64,000 nucleotides of DNA, taken from the NCBI RefSeq assembly GCF_001895005.1, contig NZ_BCXH01000024.1, positions 22,552 to 86,551 on the forward strand. The letters are read 5' to 3'. The stretch is from Rhodococcus yunnanensis NBRC 103083. Its GTDB lineage: Bacteria > Actinomycetota > Actinomycetes > Mycobacteriales > Mycobacteriaceae. Below the pieces are notes generated by a model, which was given only the letters and a program-made list of their open reading frames with translations, did no database searches and had not been told where the DNA came from. The position numbers and the translations under genes are program-made. Shown piece after piece: positions 32,204 to 41,232 of this stretch (its first letter is position 1; each line of letters begins with the position of its first letter).

Positions 32204-33367
32204 TCAGGAAAGCATCGGGGAGCTGTCGCCGTGTGGCTTGTTGTCTGCAGTTGCCTTCACCAGCCACCCCGGGGGTGCGGCCGCGACGGATTCCCATCGC
32301 GGTACGTAGTGTTCGAGGAAGACATGGCCGACCAGTTCACTGCGGCTGTGGACGCCTGTTTTGTCGAAGATGCCCTTGAGGTGATCCTGCACGGTGTACG
32401 GCGAAACGCTCAAGGCCTGCGCCATGTTCTTGGTCGAGCGGCCCTGGAGACACAGCAGCGTGATCTGGGTTTCCCGTTCGGACAGGCCGTACGCGAATGC
32501 AACCAGAGGTGCTATTTCACTCGGCGTCGCAGGCTGGATGACGACGGCGGTTCGGTCATCGGTTCCCCCGCGCAGACGCGTTCCATACAGCAACAGCCAT
32601 TCACCCGATCGGGTGCGAACCCTGGAGCGCGCCTTCGAATCGAGGGGTTCTGCACCTGGCGGAAGCATTCGTGCCTGGGCAGCCACTGCTTGGACGATCT
32701 TGGATTCGATCGGCGTCGTAGGTGCCGGGATCTCTATCATCTCCGCGATCCACATCTCGGCGGCAGGCGAGATGGATTCGGCCTCGCCCCCCGCTTCGAA
32801 CAGCACCACGCCCGGCCCGTGATCGGAGCCGCCTGAGGTGCTCGTGACGCGTGCGAGCTCCGCGGTCCGCAAACCGTCTGCGATCGACGAAGACAGTGCC
32901 GCAATCGTTCGTACATGCTCGTCCGTGAACGCAGGCTGATCTGCGTCCCGGAGAAACGCTGCAGCACCCCAGTAGATCCCTCCCGCGATCAACGAGACAC
33001 GAAGCTCGTCCCCGACCCCGTATGCCTCCCGCGAGCGATATCTGGCGCTTCGAGTCAGGTCGCCGCCGGTATCGATGCTCAGGCCGCCGGCCACCCGGCC
33101 ACTTCGCGCCAGGTGAGCCCATTGGTTGACGTCGTCCACGACGTATTCGTAATTGGCGAGCCAGGATCCCGAGCATTCGATGTTTCGGTTGACACTGCCG
33201 GTGAACAGCACGGTCCCGGGATCCACGGTGTGCCAGCAGCACCGATCGTGTGGGATGACCTCCGCGACATGTTCTTCCACCGCGGAACAGTATTTCACCC
33301 AGTCCGAACCGAGGCCAGCTACCCGTGTGATGTCGTCGCGGGTGTGGGAGATACGGTCACCGACCAC
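32204..33367 (-). CDS. LuxR-family regulator with GAF-like sensor domain
   Basis: A 387-residue regulator. A GAF-like region covers about residues 15-160 (HDRCCWHTVDPGTVLFTGS through DEHVRTIAALSSSIADGLR). The C-terminal LuxR helix-turn-helix is LSERETQITLLCLQGRSTKNMAQALSVSPYTVQDHLKGIFDKTGVHSRSELV. There is no receiver domain, so it is not a two-component response regulator. The GTG start lies 7 bp after a TACCCT -10-like element with no ribosome site, consistent with a leaderless transcript. It is a single gene, and its targets are unknown. Confidence 0.89.
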   Translation of the reverse strand: MVGDRISHTRDDITRVAGLGSDWVKYCSAVEEHVAEVIPHDRCCWHTVDPGTVLFTGSVNRNIECSGSWLANYEYVVDDVNQWAHLARSGRVAGGLSIDTGGDLTRSARYRSREAYGVGDELRVSLIAGGIYWGAAAFLRDADQPAFTDEHVRTIAALSSSIADGLRTAELARVTSTSGGSDHGPGVVLFEAGGEAESISPAAEMWIAEMIEIPAPTTPIESKIVQAVAAQARMLPPGAEPLDSKARSRVRTRSGEWLLLYGTRLRGGTDDRTAVVIQPATPSEIAPLVAFAYGLSERETQITLLCLQGRSTKNMAQALSVSPYTVQDHLKGIFDKTGVHSRSELVGHVFLEHYVPRWESVAAAPPGWLVKATADNKPHGDSSPMLS

Positions 33368-33374
33368 ACAAAAC

Positions 33375-33380
33375 AGGGTA
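33375..33380 (-). promoter_or_regulatory. -10 element of a probable leaderless promoter (LuxR gene)
   Basis: TACCCT on the minus strand fits TAnnnT and is 7 bp before the GTG at 33367; no Shine-Dalgarno sequence is present between them. Confidence 0.4.
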
Positions 33381-33506
33381 CCGCCGGCGACGCCGGTGCG
33401 GTACCCCTCGGTCCGGGCGTCCGGAAGTTCCCCAGAATTCTGGGATAGTGTCGCCGCGCCTCCGCTACCACACTGGGTTCAAGGCAACCCGAGACCGGAG
33501 ATCATC

Positions 33507-33890
33507 ATGAGCTGGGACGACTTTCACCGACGGAACCGCGCACTCGACGCCGTGCTCGATCATGCGTACCGCACCGGACAGACGTCGCTGCCCTTCGAAG
33601 AAGTTCCGGGCGTGTCGGCAGCCTTCGGAGACCGACGCGGCTTGCTTCTTGCGCTTCACGCGAAATGGTCGAGAACTCTTGCGGCTCATTTGGAGTACGA
33701 ACTGTTCGACGATGTTCGCACTACCGACAGGAGTTCTCGGTACGTTGCCGAGGTGGCGTGGGAGAACGCTGCTGCGAAACAGCCCACTCTACGAAAGCTG
33801 CTCGACAGCAACAAGTTCTGCTCCGCTGGCGAACGGTGGGCGGCAACGGCGCGAGAGTTCGCCGATACGTGCCAGGTTCCGACTGGGTGA
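33507..33890 (+). CDS. Hypothetical protein
   Basis: A 127-residue soluble, mostly helical protein beginning MSWDDFHRRNRALDAVLDHA. I do not recognise a named domain; its size and helix pattern resemble a stand-alone small regulator or adaptor, and similar short proteins are common in Rhodococcus and Mycobacterium. The ATG at 33507 has CCGGAG upstream. The frame extends much further upstream, but there it is antisense to the LuxR gene. It stops 25 bp before the end of the convergent DUF305 gene. Confidence 0.7.
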   Translation: MSWDDFHRRNRALDAVLDHAYRTGQTSLPFEEVPGVSAAFGDRRGLLLALHAKWSRTLAAHLEYELFDDVRTTDRSSRYVAEVAWENAAAKQPTLRKLLDSNKFCSAGERWAATAREFADTCQVPTG

Positions 33891-33915
33891 AGTCGTTGCC
33901 ACCGAACGGTTTCGA

Positions 33916-34656
33916 TCAGTTGGGGGGAAGGGGTGCTGCGCCGCGCTCGGCGAGCATCTGCTTCATCAACGTCGCCTCGCTCTCCTGAGTGGAGATCATG
34001 GACTGCGCGAGTCGGACGAGCGCCGGAGTCTCGGCGTTGTCGGCCGCGTATTCCATCATCGACAGACCGCCTTCGTGGTGCCGGAGCATCAACTGAAGGA
34101 ACATCACGTCGACGGCAGGCCCGGTGGCCTGACGCAGCGCGGCGAGCTCGTCGGCACTGGCCATGCCGGGCATCGTGGTGACGGACCCGGCAGGAGCGGA
34201 GCCCGCGGACTGACCGGAATCCGGCTCCTGGGATGTCATCGAGCCCATCGAATGCCCGTGTTCGTCGCCGGCCATCCACCCCATGTAGCCGTCGGAGCCG
34301 AACGGAGCGCGATCCCAGATCGCCAACCATCCCTGCATCTGGCCGACCTGGTTCTGCTGCGAGGTCAGCATGTCGAACGCCAGCGTTCGCACGGCCTGAT
34401 CCGTCGCGTTGGTCAGTGCGACGGCGGACATGTCGATGGCCTGGTTGTGATGCACCGACATGTCCTGTGCGAATCCGACATCGACCGAGTCGGCGGCCGG
34501 TACCGCGTCGTTGCCGCCGACGACGTTCGTTCGGACCAGAAATCCGAGAGCGAATCCGATGGCGACGGCAGCGACGACGCCGAGAACGAGAAGCGCTGCC
34601 GTCTGGCTACGCTTCCCGCTTGCTCGTCCGGCCTGTGCCGGTTCCTGTACTGCCAT
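33916..34656 (-). CDS. DUF305 membrane-anchored protein
   Basis: A 246-residue exported protein held by an N-terminal helix (TAALLVLGVVAAVAIGFALGFLV). The mature part has two copies of the DUF305 four-helix, metal-binding motif: DMSVHHNQAIDMSAVAL and LMLRHHEGGLSMMEYAA, both rich in paired His and Met. A Met/His/Gly/Ser-rich linker (GHSMGSMTSQEP) lies between them. DUF305 proteins bind copper or other metals at the cell surface, but the role here is inferred. The ATG shares one base with the stop of the DUF3105 gene (TGATG), so the two are coupled. Confidence 0.9.
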   Translation of the reverse strand: MAVQEPAQAGRASGKRSQTAALLVLGVVAAVAIGFALGFLVRTNVVGGNDAVPAADSVDVGFAQDMSVHHNQAIDMSAVALTNATDQAVRTLAFDMLTSQQNQVGQMQGWLAIWDRAPFGSDGYMGWMAGDEHGHSMGSMTSQEPDSGQSAGSAPAGSVTTMPGMASADELAALRQATGPAVDVMFLQLMLRHHEGGLSMMEYAADNAETPALVRLAQSMISTQESEATLMKQMLAERGAAPLPPN

Positions 34657-35570
34657 CAGGGCGTCGGTGCCTGCTGCGCGTCGGTCGGCAACTGCAGATC
34701 CTCGGGGAGCTGCAGGCCCGAGGGAAGGCCTGCTGCGCCCGCGCCTGCACCGGAGGTTTCGCTCGCGTCGGGGGTCAGACCTGCGCCGTCCATCGGCACG
34801 GCGTCCGGGCCGGGAGCGGACGGGTCGAACAACGGAGGGTTGTCCGGATCGAACGAACCGGGCACGGTCGAGCAGCTGGCGCCGACCTCGGGGTAGGCGT
34901 AGCGGTTGAGCCGCATCGCCGAGACGAACTGATCGATTCGCTCGTCGTCGACGCTGTCGACCTTGAGCTGATGTCCCCACGACTGCAGCGACACGGCCTT
35001 GTCCAGGCCGGGGTAGGGCGACATCAGCATGTACGACTCGCCGTCGACCTTGTCGGCCAACGCGGAAACGTCGTCCGCGCTGAGCTCGTCGGGGTTGTAG
35101 GTGATCCAGACAGCACCGTGCTCGAGCGAGTGCACGGCGTTCTCGGTCCTGATCGCGTCGGGGTAGACGACTCCGGTGCAGGTTGCCCAGGTGGCGTCGT
35201 GCGGCCCGCCGAACGGGGGACTCTGGTCGTACGCGACGCGCTGGGTCGGGCTGACGTGCAGCGCGGCGGGATAGTCGATCTTCACGACGTCGGAGATCGA
35301 CGTCGACGGATCCTGGTTGCTCTCGCTCGGTTCCCATTTCTGCGCCTCTGCGCGGTCCTGGTACTTCGGGATCAGGTTGACGGCGAGTATCGCGATCAGT
35401 CCGACCACGACCACGACGGCACCGACGGTCAGCCACGGTATCTGTCGACCCGTTGCTCTACCGGCCTTGGTGGCCGGGACGCCGCTCTGTTTCTTGGCGG
35501 CTTTGATGGCCTTGTTGGCTTTGGCAGCCGACTTCTTGCCTTGACCGCCGTTATCGGAACCCGTGGGCAT
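34656..35570 (-). CDS. DUF3105 membrane-anchored protein
   Basis: A 304-residue protein with a Lys/Ala-rich cytoplasmic tail (GKKSAAKANKAIKAAKK), one membrane helix (LTVGAVVVVVGLIAILAV) and an external DUF3105 domain. Typical DUF3105 sequences are seen: YDQSPPFGGPHDATWATCTGVV, NAVHSLEHGAVWITY and SPYPGLDKAVSLQSWGHQL, with conserved His, Cys and Trp. The last 70 residues are a Pro/Gly/Ala-rich tail. Function of the family is unknown; it is regularly found beside DUF305 genes, so the pair likely acts together at the cell surface. The ATG at 35570 fits the family start. Confidence 0.9.
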   Translation of the reverse strand: MPTGSDNGGQGKKSAAKANKAIKAAKKQSGVPATKAGRATGRQIPWLTVGAVVVVVGLIAILAVNLIPKYQDRAEAQKWEPSESNQDPSTSISDVVKIDYPAALHVSPTQRVAYDQSPPFGGPHDATWATCTGVVYPDAIRTENAVHSLEHGAVWITYNPDELSADDVSALADKVDGESYMLMSPYPGLDKAVSLQSWGHQLKVDSVDDERIDQFVSAMRLNRYAYPEVGASCSTVPGSFDPDNPPLFDPSAPGPDAVPMDGAGLTPDASETSGAGAGAAGLPSGLQLPEDLQLPTDAQQAPTP

Positions 35571-35768
35571 CGCTGTCGTCGCTCTTTCGGTTGTCGGAAG
35601 GTGCGCCGTTTGCACGCACGTAGCTGCAGGCACTGAGGTCTGTGGCGACCTGTGATCGCAGAGCGTCATTACTGTACGTTCTCAATCTGAGCGCACGCTT
35701 TGAGGCCGTCCCGCGGTCCCTGGCGCCCGCCCGGGGCACTGGCTGCCTACCGATCGCGCCCTAGACCA

Positions 35769-35774
35769 TAGGAT
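35769..35774 (+). promoter_or_regulatory. -10 element of a probable leaderless promoter (argS)
   Basis: TAGGAT matches TAnnnT and is 8 bp before the argS GTG. No -35 match or Shine-Dalgarno sequence is visible, a pattern typical of leaderless actinobacterial transcripts. Confidence 0.45.
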
Positions 35775-35782
35775 AGCTACCT

Positions 35783-37435
35783 GTGACTCCAGCCGACCTT
35801 GCCGAACTGCTACGCGCGACCGCCGCGAAGGTGCTTGCCGAACGCGGTCTCGACGCGTCCGTGCTGCCCGAACAGCTGACGGTCGAACGCCCCCGCAACC
35901 CCGAACACGGCGACTACGCGACCAACGTCGCCCTGCAGGTCGCCAAGAAAGCCGGCGCCAATCCTCGCGATTTCGCAGGCTGGCTCGCCGAAGCTCTCGC
36001 GGCCGAGCGTGCCATTGCCAGCGCCGACGTCGCAGGACCGGGCTTTCTCAACATTCGTCTGGCCGCCGACGCACAGGGAGCCATCGTGGCTCAGGCACTG
36101 GCCGAGGGGCGCTCGTACGGCAGCGGCGACGCGTTGGCCGGGCGCAAGGTGAACCTCGAGTTCGTCTCCGCCAACCCCACCGGTCCGATTCACCTCGGTG
36201 GTACTCGATGGGCTGCCGTCGGTGACGCTCTCGGGCGGATACTGACGGCGCAGGGAGCCGAGGTGGTACGCGAGTACTACTTCAACGACCACGGTGCGCA
36301 GATCGACCGGTTCAGCCGGTCACTCATCGCCGCGGCGAAGGGCGAACCTGCACCCGAGGACGGGTACGCGGGCGCGTACATCGGCGAGATCGCCCAGGCC
36401 GTGCTGGCCAAGAGCCCCGAGGCCCTCGCCATGGCTCCGACGGTGCAGGCCGAGACGTTCCGGTCCATCGGCGTCGAGCTCATGTTCGAGCAGATCAAGA
36501 AGAATCTGCACGAGTTCGGAGTCGATTTCGACGTCTACTTCCACGAGAACTCGCTGTTCGAGTCGGGCGCAGTCGAACGGGCGGTCGAATATCTGAAGAA
36601 CTCGGGCAGTCTGTATCACGAAGACGGCGCCTGGTGGCTGCGCAGCACCGACTTCGGCGACGACAAGGACCGCGTCGTCATCAAGAGCGACGGCAATGCC
36701 GCGTACATCGCCGGTGACATCGCCTACTTCCAGAACAAGCGTCAGCGCGGCTTCGATCTGTGCATCTACATGCTCGGCGCCGATCACCACGGCTACATCG
36801 GGCGTTTGAAGGCCGCAGCTGCGGCGTTCGACGACGACCCGGACACCGTCGAGGTGCTGATCGGCCAGATGGTCAACCTGGTGCGCGACGGCGCAGCGGT
36901 CAAGATGAGCAAGCGCGCGGGCACCGTGATCACGCTCGACGACCTCGTCGAGGCCATCGGCGTCGACGCAGCTCGGTACGTGCTGGTGCGGTCCTCGGTC
37001 GATTCGAGTATCGACATCGATCTCGCGCTGTGGGCCAGCGCAAGCAACGAGAACCCCGTCTACTACGTCCAGTACGCGCACGCGCGGTTGGCCTCGCTCG
37101 CCCGCAACGCTGCCGAGCTGGGGATCGTCGGTGACAATCCGGATCTCGCGCTGCTCACACAGGAGCAGGAAGGCGAGCTGATTCGTACGATCGGCGAGTA
37201 CCCGAGAGTCGTGGCGAGCGCCGCGGATCTACGCGAGCCACACCGCATCGCGCGATATCTCGAAGAGTTGGCGGGTGCATATCATCGCTTCTACGGAGCG
37301 TGTCGTGTACTTCCACAGGGAGACGAGGAGCCGGGTCCTGTGAATACCGCACGTCTTGCGCTGGGCAACGCAACCCGGCAGGTACTGGCCAACGGCCTCG
37401 ACCTGCTCGGTGTCAGCGCACCGGAGCGGATGTGA
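35783..37435 (+). CDS. argS: Arginyl-tRNA synthetase
   Basis: A class I synthetase of 550 residues that charges tRNA-Arg. The N-terminal Arg-tRNA recognition domain covers about residues 1-85. The HIGH motif appears as GPIHLGGTRWAA near residue 135, and the KMSKS loop as KMSKRAGT near 373. EFVSANPTGP and LGADHHGYIGRLKAA are family signatures, and the C-terminal anticodon-binding DALR domain ends VSAPERM. Start is GTG with only a -10-like TAGGAT ahead. It begins the argS-lysA-hom-thrC-thrB series, as in M. tuberculosis. Confidence 0.97.
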   Translation: MTPADLAELLRATAAKVLAERGLDASVLPEQLTVERPRNPEHGDYATNVALQVAKKAGANPRDFAGWLAEALAAERAIASADVAGPGFLNIRLAADAQGAIVAQALAEGRSYGSGDALAGRKVNLEFVSANPTGPIHLGGTRWAAVGDALGRILTAQGAEVVREYYFNDHGAQIDRFSRSLIAAAKGEPAPEDGYAGAYIGEIAQAVLAKSPEALAMAPTVQAETFRSIGVELMFEQIKKNLHEFGVDFDVYFHENSLFESGAVERAVEYLKNSGSLYHEDGAWWLRSTDFGDDKDRVVIKSDGNAAYIAGDIAYFQNKRQRGFDLCIYMLGADHHGYIGRLKAAAAAFDDDPDTVEVLIGQMVNLVRDGAAVKMSKRAGTVITLDDLVEAIGVDAARYVLVRSSVDSSIDIDLALWASASNENPVYYVQYAHARLASLARNAAELGIVGDNPDLALLTQEQEGELIRTIGEYPRVVASAADLREPHRIARYLEELAGAYHRFYGACRVLPQGDEEPGPVNTARLALGNATRQVLANGLDLLGVSAPERM

Positions 37436-38853
37436 GCGCGCATCCGGCAGGCCCCAAGCATGCCGACACCCCGGCCAAGGAATCGAGCACCGAGCGTCCT
37501 GCGTCGGCAGCGGAGATGATCACACTTCCGGCGCACGTCTACCCACGCAACGCCACCCGCGCCGAGGACGGAGTGATGCGCCTGGCGGGCGTTTCGGTCA
37601 CCGACCTGGCCGCCGAGTACGGCACGCCGCTCTTCGTCATCGACGAGGACGACTTCCGTTCGCGCGCCCGTGAGATGGCGTCGGCGTTCGGTGATCCTGC
37701 CCGGGTGCACTATGCGTCCAAGGCTTTTCTCTGCGGAGAGATCGCGCGGTGGATCGCCGACGAAGGGCTCTCGCTCGACGTCTGCTCGGGCGGCGAACTC
37801 GGCATCGCACTGGCTGCAGGATTCCCGGCCGACCGAATTGCCATGCACGGCAACAACAAATCGGTGGACGAGTTGACTCAGGGCGTCCGTGCAGGCGTCG
37901 AACACGTCGTGCTCGACTCGATGATCGAGATCGAACGGCTCGACTCCATCGCGGGCGATCTCGGTGTCGTGCAAGATGTTCTGGTCCGAGTCACCGTCGG
38001 CGTCGAGGCGCACACCCACGAATTCATCGCGACCGCGCACGAGGACCAGAAGTTCGGGTTCTCGCTCGCCGACGGTTCCGCACTCGAAGCCGTTCGGCGT
38101 GTGTTCGCCACCGACAACCTGCGTTTGGTGGGGTTGCACAGCCACATCGGCTCGCAGATCTTCGAGGTCGACGGATTCGAGCTCGCCGCGCACAAGCTGA
38201 TCGGGCTCCTGCGCGACGTCGTCTCCGAGTTCGGAGTGGACAAGTCCGCGCAGATCTCCACCATCGATCTCGGTGGCGGCATGGGCATTTCGTACGTTCC
38301 CAGCGACGATCCGCCGCCCGTCGACGAGCTCGCAGCGAAGCTGATGGCCATCGTCGCCACCGAATCCGCAGCGGTGGGACTTCCGGTTCCCCGCGTCGAC
38401 GTCGAACCGGGACGTGCCATCGCAGGTCCGGGGACGGTGACGCTGTACGAGGTCGGTACCACCAAGGACGTCACCGTCGACGCGAAGACTCGTCGCCGCT
38501 ACATCAGCGTCGACGGCGGTATGAGCGACAACATTCGCACCTCGCTGTACCAGGCGGAGTACGACTGTAGGCTCGCCTCGCGCGGCAGCGAAGCCGACGC
38601 GGTTCTGGCTCGTGTCGTCGGAAAGCATTGCGAGAGCGGAGATGTGGTCATCAAGAACACGTGGATGCCGGCCGACGTCGGCCCGGGTGACCTCCTCGCG
38701 GTGGCCGCCACCGGCGCATACTGCTACTCGATGTCGAGCCGCTACAACCTGCTCACTCGTCCTGCCGTGGTGGCAGTGAAAGACGGAAAGTCCCGCCTCG
38801 TTCTGCGCCGGGAGACACTGCAAGATCTGCTCAGCTTGGAGGTGCAGCCATGA
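37432..38853 (+). CDS. lysA: Diaminopimelate decarboxylase
   Basis: A PLP enzyme of 473 residues that decarboxylates meso-diaminopimelate to lysine. The PLP lysine is in VHYASKAFLCG near residue 96. Also present are LDVCSGGELGIAL, GLHSHIGSQIF, the phosphate-binding GGGMGISY, EPGRAIAGPGTVTLYEVG and the C-terminal substrate site around CESGD and YNLLTRPAVV. The GTG at 37432 overlaps the argS stop (GTGA) and gives a length normal for actinobacteria, about 25 residues longer at the N-terminus than the E. coli enzyme. It overlaps hom by ATGA. Confidence 0.97.
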   Translation: MSAHPAGPKHADTPAKESSTERPASAAEMITLPAHVYPRNATRAEDGVMRLAGVSVTDLAAEYGTPLFVIDEDDFRSRAREMASAFGDPARVHYASKAFLCGEIARWIADEGLSLDVCSGGELGIALAAGFPADRIAMHGNNKSVDELTQGVRAGVEHVVLDSMIEIERLDSIAGDLGVVQDVLVRVTVGVEAHTHEFIATAHEDQKFGFSLADGSALEAVRRVFATDNLRLVGLHSHIGSQIFEVDGFELAAHKLIGLLRDVVSEFGVDKSAQISTIDLGGGMGISYVPSDDPPPVDELAAKLMAIVATESAAVGLPVPRVDVEPGRAIAGPGTVTLYEVGTTKDVTVDAKTRRRYISVDGGMSDNIRTSLYQAEYDCRLASRGSEADAVLARVVGKHCESGDVVIKNTWMPADVGPGDLLAVAATGAYCYSMSSRYNLLTRPAVVAVKDGKSRLVLRRETLQDLLSLEVQP

Positions 38854-40151
38854 CATCGAAGCCCATAGGCATCGCCGTTCTCGGACTCGGAAACGTCGGA
38901 AGCGAAGTCGTTCGCATCCTGACCGAGAACGCATCCGACTTCGAGGCGAGAGTCGGTGTGCCACTGGAGATTCGCGGTATCGCGGTGCGGCGCGTCGACG
39001 GTGACCGAGGTGTCGACGCCTCGCTTCTCACCGACGATCCCGCAGCACTCGTCGACCGTGACGACGTCGACATCGTCGTCGAGGTTCTGGGCGGTATCGA
39101 CATCCCCCGCAAGTTGATCCTCTCCGCGCTGGAGAAGGGCAAGTCGGTGGTCACCGCCAACAAGGCTCTGCTCGCGGAGTACACCGGCGAACTTGCCGAC
39201 GCGGCCGAGAAGTCCCGTGCCGACCTCTACTTCGAGGCCGCAGTTGCGGGTGCGATCCCCGTCGTCAGGCCGCTGATGCAGTCGCTCGCAGGCGACCGCG
39301 TCAACAAGGTCGCCGGAATTGTGAACGGCACAACCAATTTCATTCTCTCGGCGATGGACGAGACCGGCGCGGACTACGCCGAGACACTGGCCGAGGCCGG
39401 GCGACTCGGATACGCCGAAGCCGATCCCACCGCCGACGTCGAAGGCTACGACGCCGCATCCAAGGCGGCGATACTCGCCTCGATCGCATTCCACACCCGC
39501 GTCACCGCGGGAGATGTGTACCGCGAGGGGATCAGCAAGATCACCTCGGCGGATCTCGAGACCGCGCGCTCGCTCGACTGCACCATCAAGCTGCTCGCAA
39601 TCTGCGAACGCATCACCACACCCAAGGGCAAGGAACGGATCTCGGCGCGTGTGTACCCCGCGCTCGTGCCGCGTGATCACCCGCTCGCGACGGTCAACGG
39701 TGCGTTCAATGCGGTGGTCGTCGAAGCCGAAGCAGCGGGCCGCTTGATGTTCTACGGGCAGGGCGCAGGCGGAGCGCCCACCGCGTCGGCGGTCCTCGGT
39801 GACCTCGTGATGGCCGCTCGCAACAAGTTCTACGGCGGACGTGGCCCGCTCGAGTCGAAGTACGCGAAGCTGAAGGTTGCGCCCATGGGCGACATACCCA
39901 CTCGGTACTACGTCAGCATGCAGGTCGCCGACCGTCCAGGGGTCCTCTCGACGGTTGCGGCGGAGTTCTCCAAGCGGGACGTGAGCATCTCCACCGTTCG
40001 TCAGCACGGAGCAGGCGACGGCGCTCGGCTCGTCGTCGTCACTCATGTCGCCGCGGATTCCGCGTTGTCCGAAACCGTCTCGGCGTTGGACAAGCTGGAC
40101 GTCGTCACCTCCGTTGCAAGCGTTCTCAGATTGGAAGGCACCACCGAATGA
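38850..40151 (+). CDS. hom: Homoserine dehydrogenase
   Basis: A 433-residue enzyme that reduces aspartate semialdehyde to homoserine. The NAD(P) loop is IAVLGLGNVGSEVVRIL. The catalytic domain has VTANKALLAEY, FEAAVAGAIPVVRPL, the Lys/Glu site around NGTTNFILSAMDETGADYAETLAEAQ-type sequence (here EAGRLGYAEADPTADVEGYDAASKAAILAS). The C-terminal ACT domain, from YYVSMQVADRPGVL, allows feedback control by threonine. It overlaps lysA and thrC by ATGA. Confidence 0.97.
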   Translation: MTSKPIGIAVLGLGNVGSEVVRILTENASDFEARVGVPLEIRGIAVRRVDGDRGVDASLLTDDPAALVDRDDVDIVVEVLGGIDIPRKLILSALEKGKSVVTANKALLAEYTGELADAAEKSRADLYFEAAVAGAIPVVRPLMQSLAGDRVNKVAGIVNGTTNFILSAMDETGADYAETLAEAGRLGYAEADPTADVEGYDAASKAAILASIAFHTRVTAGDVYREGISKITSADLETARSLDCTIKLLAICERITTPKGKERISARVYPALVPRDHPLATVNGAFNAVVVEAEAAGRLMFYGQGAGGAPTASAVLGDLVMAARNKFYGGRGPLESKYAKLKVAPMGDIPTRYYVSMQVADRPGVLSTVAAEFSKRDVSISTVRQHGAGDGARLVVVTHVAADSALSETVSALDKLDVVTSVASVLRLEGTTE

Positions 40152-41215
40152 CCGTGCACACCCCTTGGCCAGGCCTGATCGAGGCATACCGTTCGCGCCT
40201 CGCGATCGGCCCGGACTGGAAGACCGTGACGCTGCTCGAAGGGGCGACGCCGCTCGTCCACGCCGAGCAACTGTCCGAGATCACCGGCTGCGAGGTGCAT
40301 CTGAAGGTCGAGGGCCTGAATCCGACGGGTTCGTTCAAGGACCGCGGCATGACCATGGCAGTGACGGACGCGCTGGCGCGCGGTCAGGAAGCCGTGCTGT
40401 GCGCGTCGACCGGCAACACCTCGGCCTCGGCCGCGGCGTACGCGGCGAAGGCCAAGATGGGCTGCGCTGTTCTGGTGCCGCAGGGCAAGATCGCCATGGG
40501 AAAGCTCGCCCAGGCGGTCATGCACGGCGCGAAGATCATTCAGGTACAGGGCAACTTCGACGACTGTCTCGAGCTCGCGCGCAAGACGACCGCTGAATTC
40601 CCGACGATCGGGCTGGTCAACTCGGTGAACCCGGTGCGCATCGAGGGGCAGAAGACCGCCGCGTTCGAGATTTGCGACGCACTCGGCAAGGCTCCCGACG
40701 TCCATGCTCTCCCCGTCGGAAACGCGGGAAACATCACCGCGTACTGGCGCGGTTACTCCGAGTACTTCCGCGACGGTCTCACCACGGTCAAGCCTCGGAT
40801 GCTCGGTGTGCAGGCCGCAGGCGCAGCGCCGCTGGTTCACGGTGCGCCCGTGCCGAATCCGGAAACCATCGCGACCGCGATCCGTATCGGATCACCCGCG
40901 TCGTGGAACGGTGCAGTGGCAGCGAAGGAAGAATCGGGCGGCGCATTCCGCGCTGCGACGGACGAAGAGATCCTCGAGGCGTACCGACTCGTGGCCAGGA
41001 CCGAGGGCATCTTCGTCGAGCCCGCATCGGCCGCCAGCATCGCAGGGCTGCTCGCGGCCCGCAAGGAAGGATGGCTCGACAGCGGGCTGACCGTGGTGTG
41101 CACGGTGACAGGCAACGGACTCAAGGATCCCGACACGGCGTTGTCGGGTATGCCTGTCGTCGAGCCGATCCCGGTCGATCCCGTCGCCGTTGCGTCTGCA
41201 CTAGAGCTGGCGTAG
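40148..41215 (+). CDS. thrC: Threonine synthase
   Basis: A PLP enzyme of 355 residues that turns O-phosphohomoserine into threonine. The PLP lysine is in NPTGSFKDRGMTMAV near residue 63. CASTGNTSASAAAYAAKA forms the phosphate loop, ALPVGNAGNITAYWRGY and VEPASAASIAGLLA complete the fold II pattern, and the C-terminus has CTVTGNGLKDPDTAL. It starts with an ATGA overlap to hom, and its stop touches the possible GTG start of thrB. Confidence 0.97.
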   Translation: MTVHTPWPGLIEAYRSRLAIGPDWKTVTLLEGATPLVHAEQLSEITGCEVHLKVEGLNPTGSFKDRGMTMAVTDALARGQEAVLCASTGNTSASAAAYAAKAKMGCAVLVPQGKIAMGKLAQAVMHGAKIIQVQGNFDDCLELARKTTAEFPTIGLVNSVNPVRIEGQKTAAFEICDALGKAPDVHALPVGNAGNITAYWRGYSEYFRDGLTTVKPRMLGVQAAGAAPLVHGAPVPNPETIATAIRIGSPASWNGAVAAKEESGGAFRAATDEEILEAYRLVARTEGIFVEPASAASIAGLLAARKEGWLDSGLTVVCTVTGNGLKDPDTALSGMPVVEPIPVDPVAVASALELA

Positions 41216-41232
41216 TGGCGGAAACGGCGACC

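Noticed and set aside
33153..33506. N-terminal extension of the 127-residue hypothetical protein
   Set aside because: It is antisense to the LuxR gene start and the compositional pattern is that of a shadow; ATG 33507 has a ribosome site.
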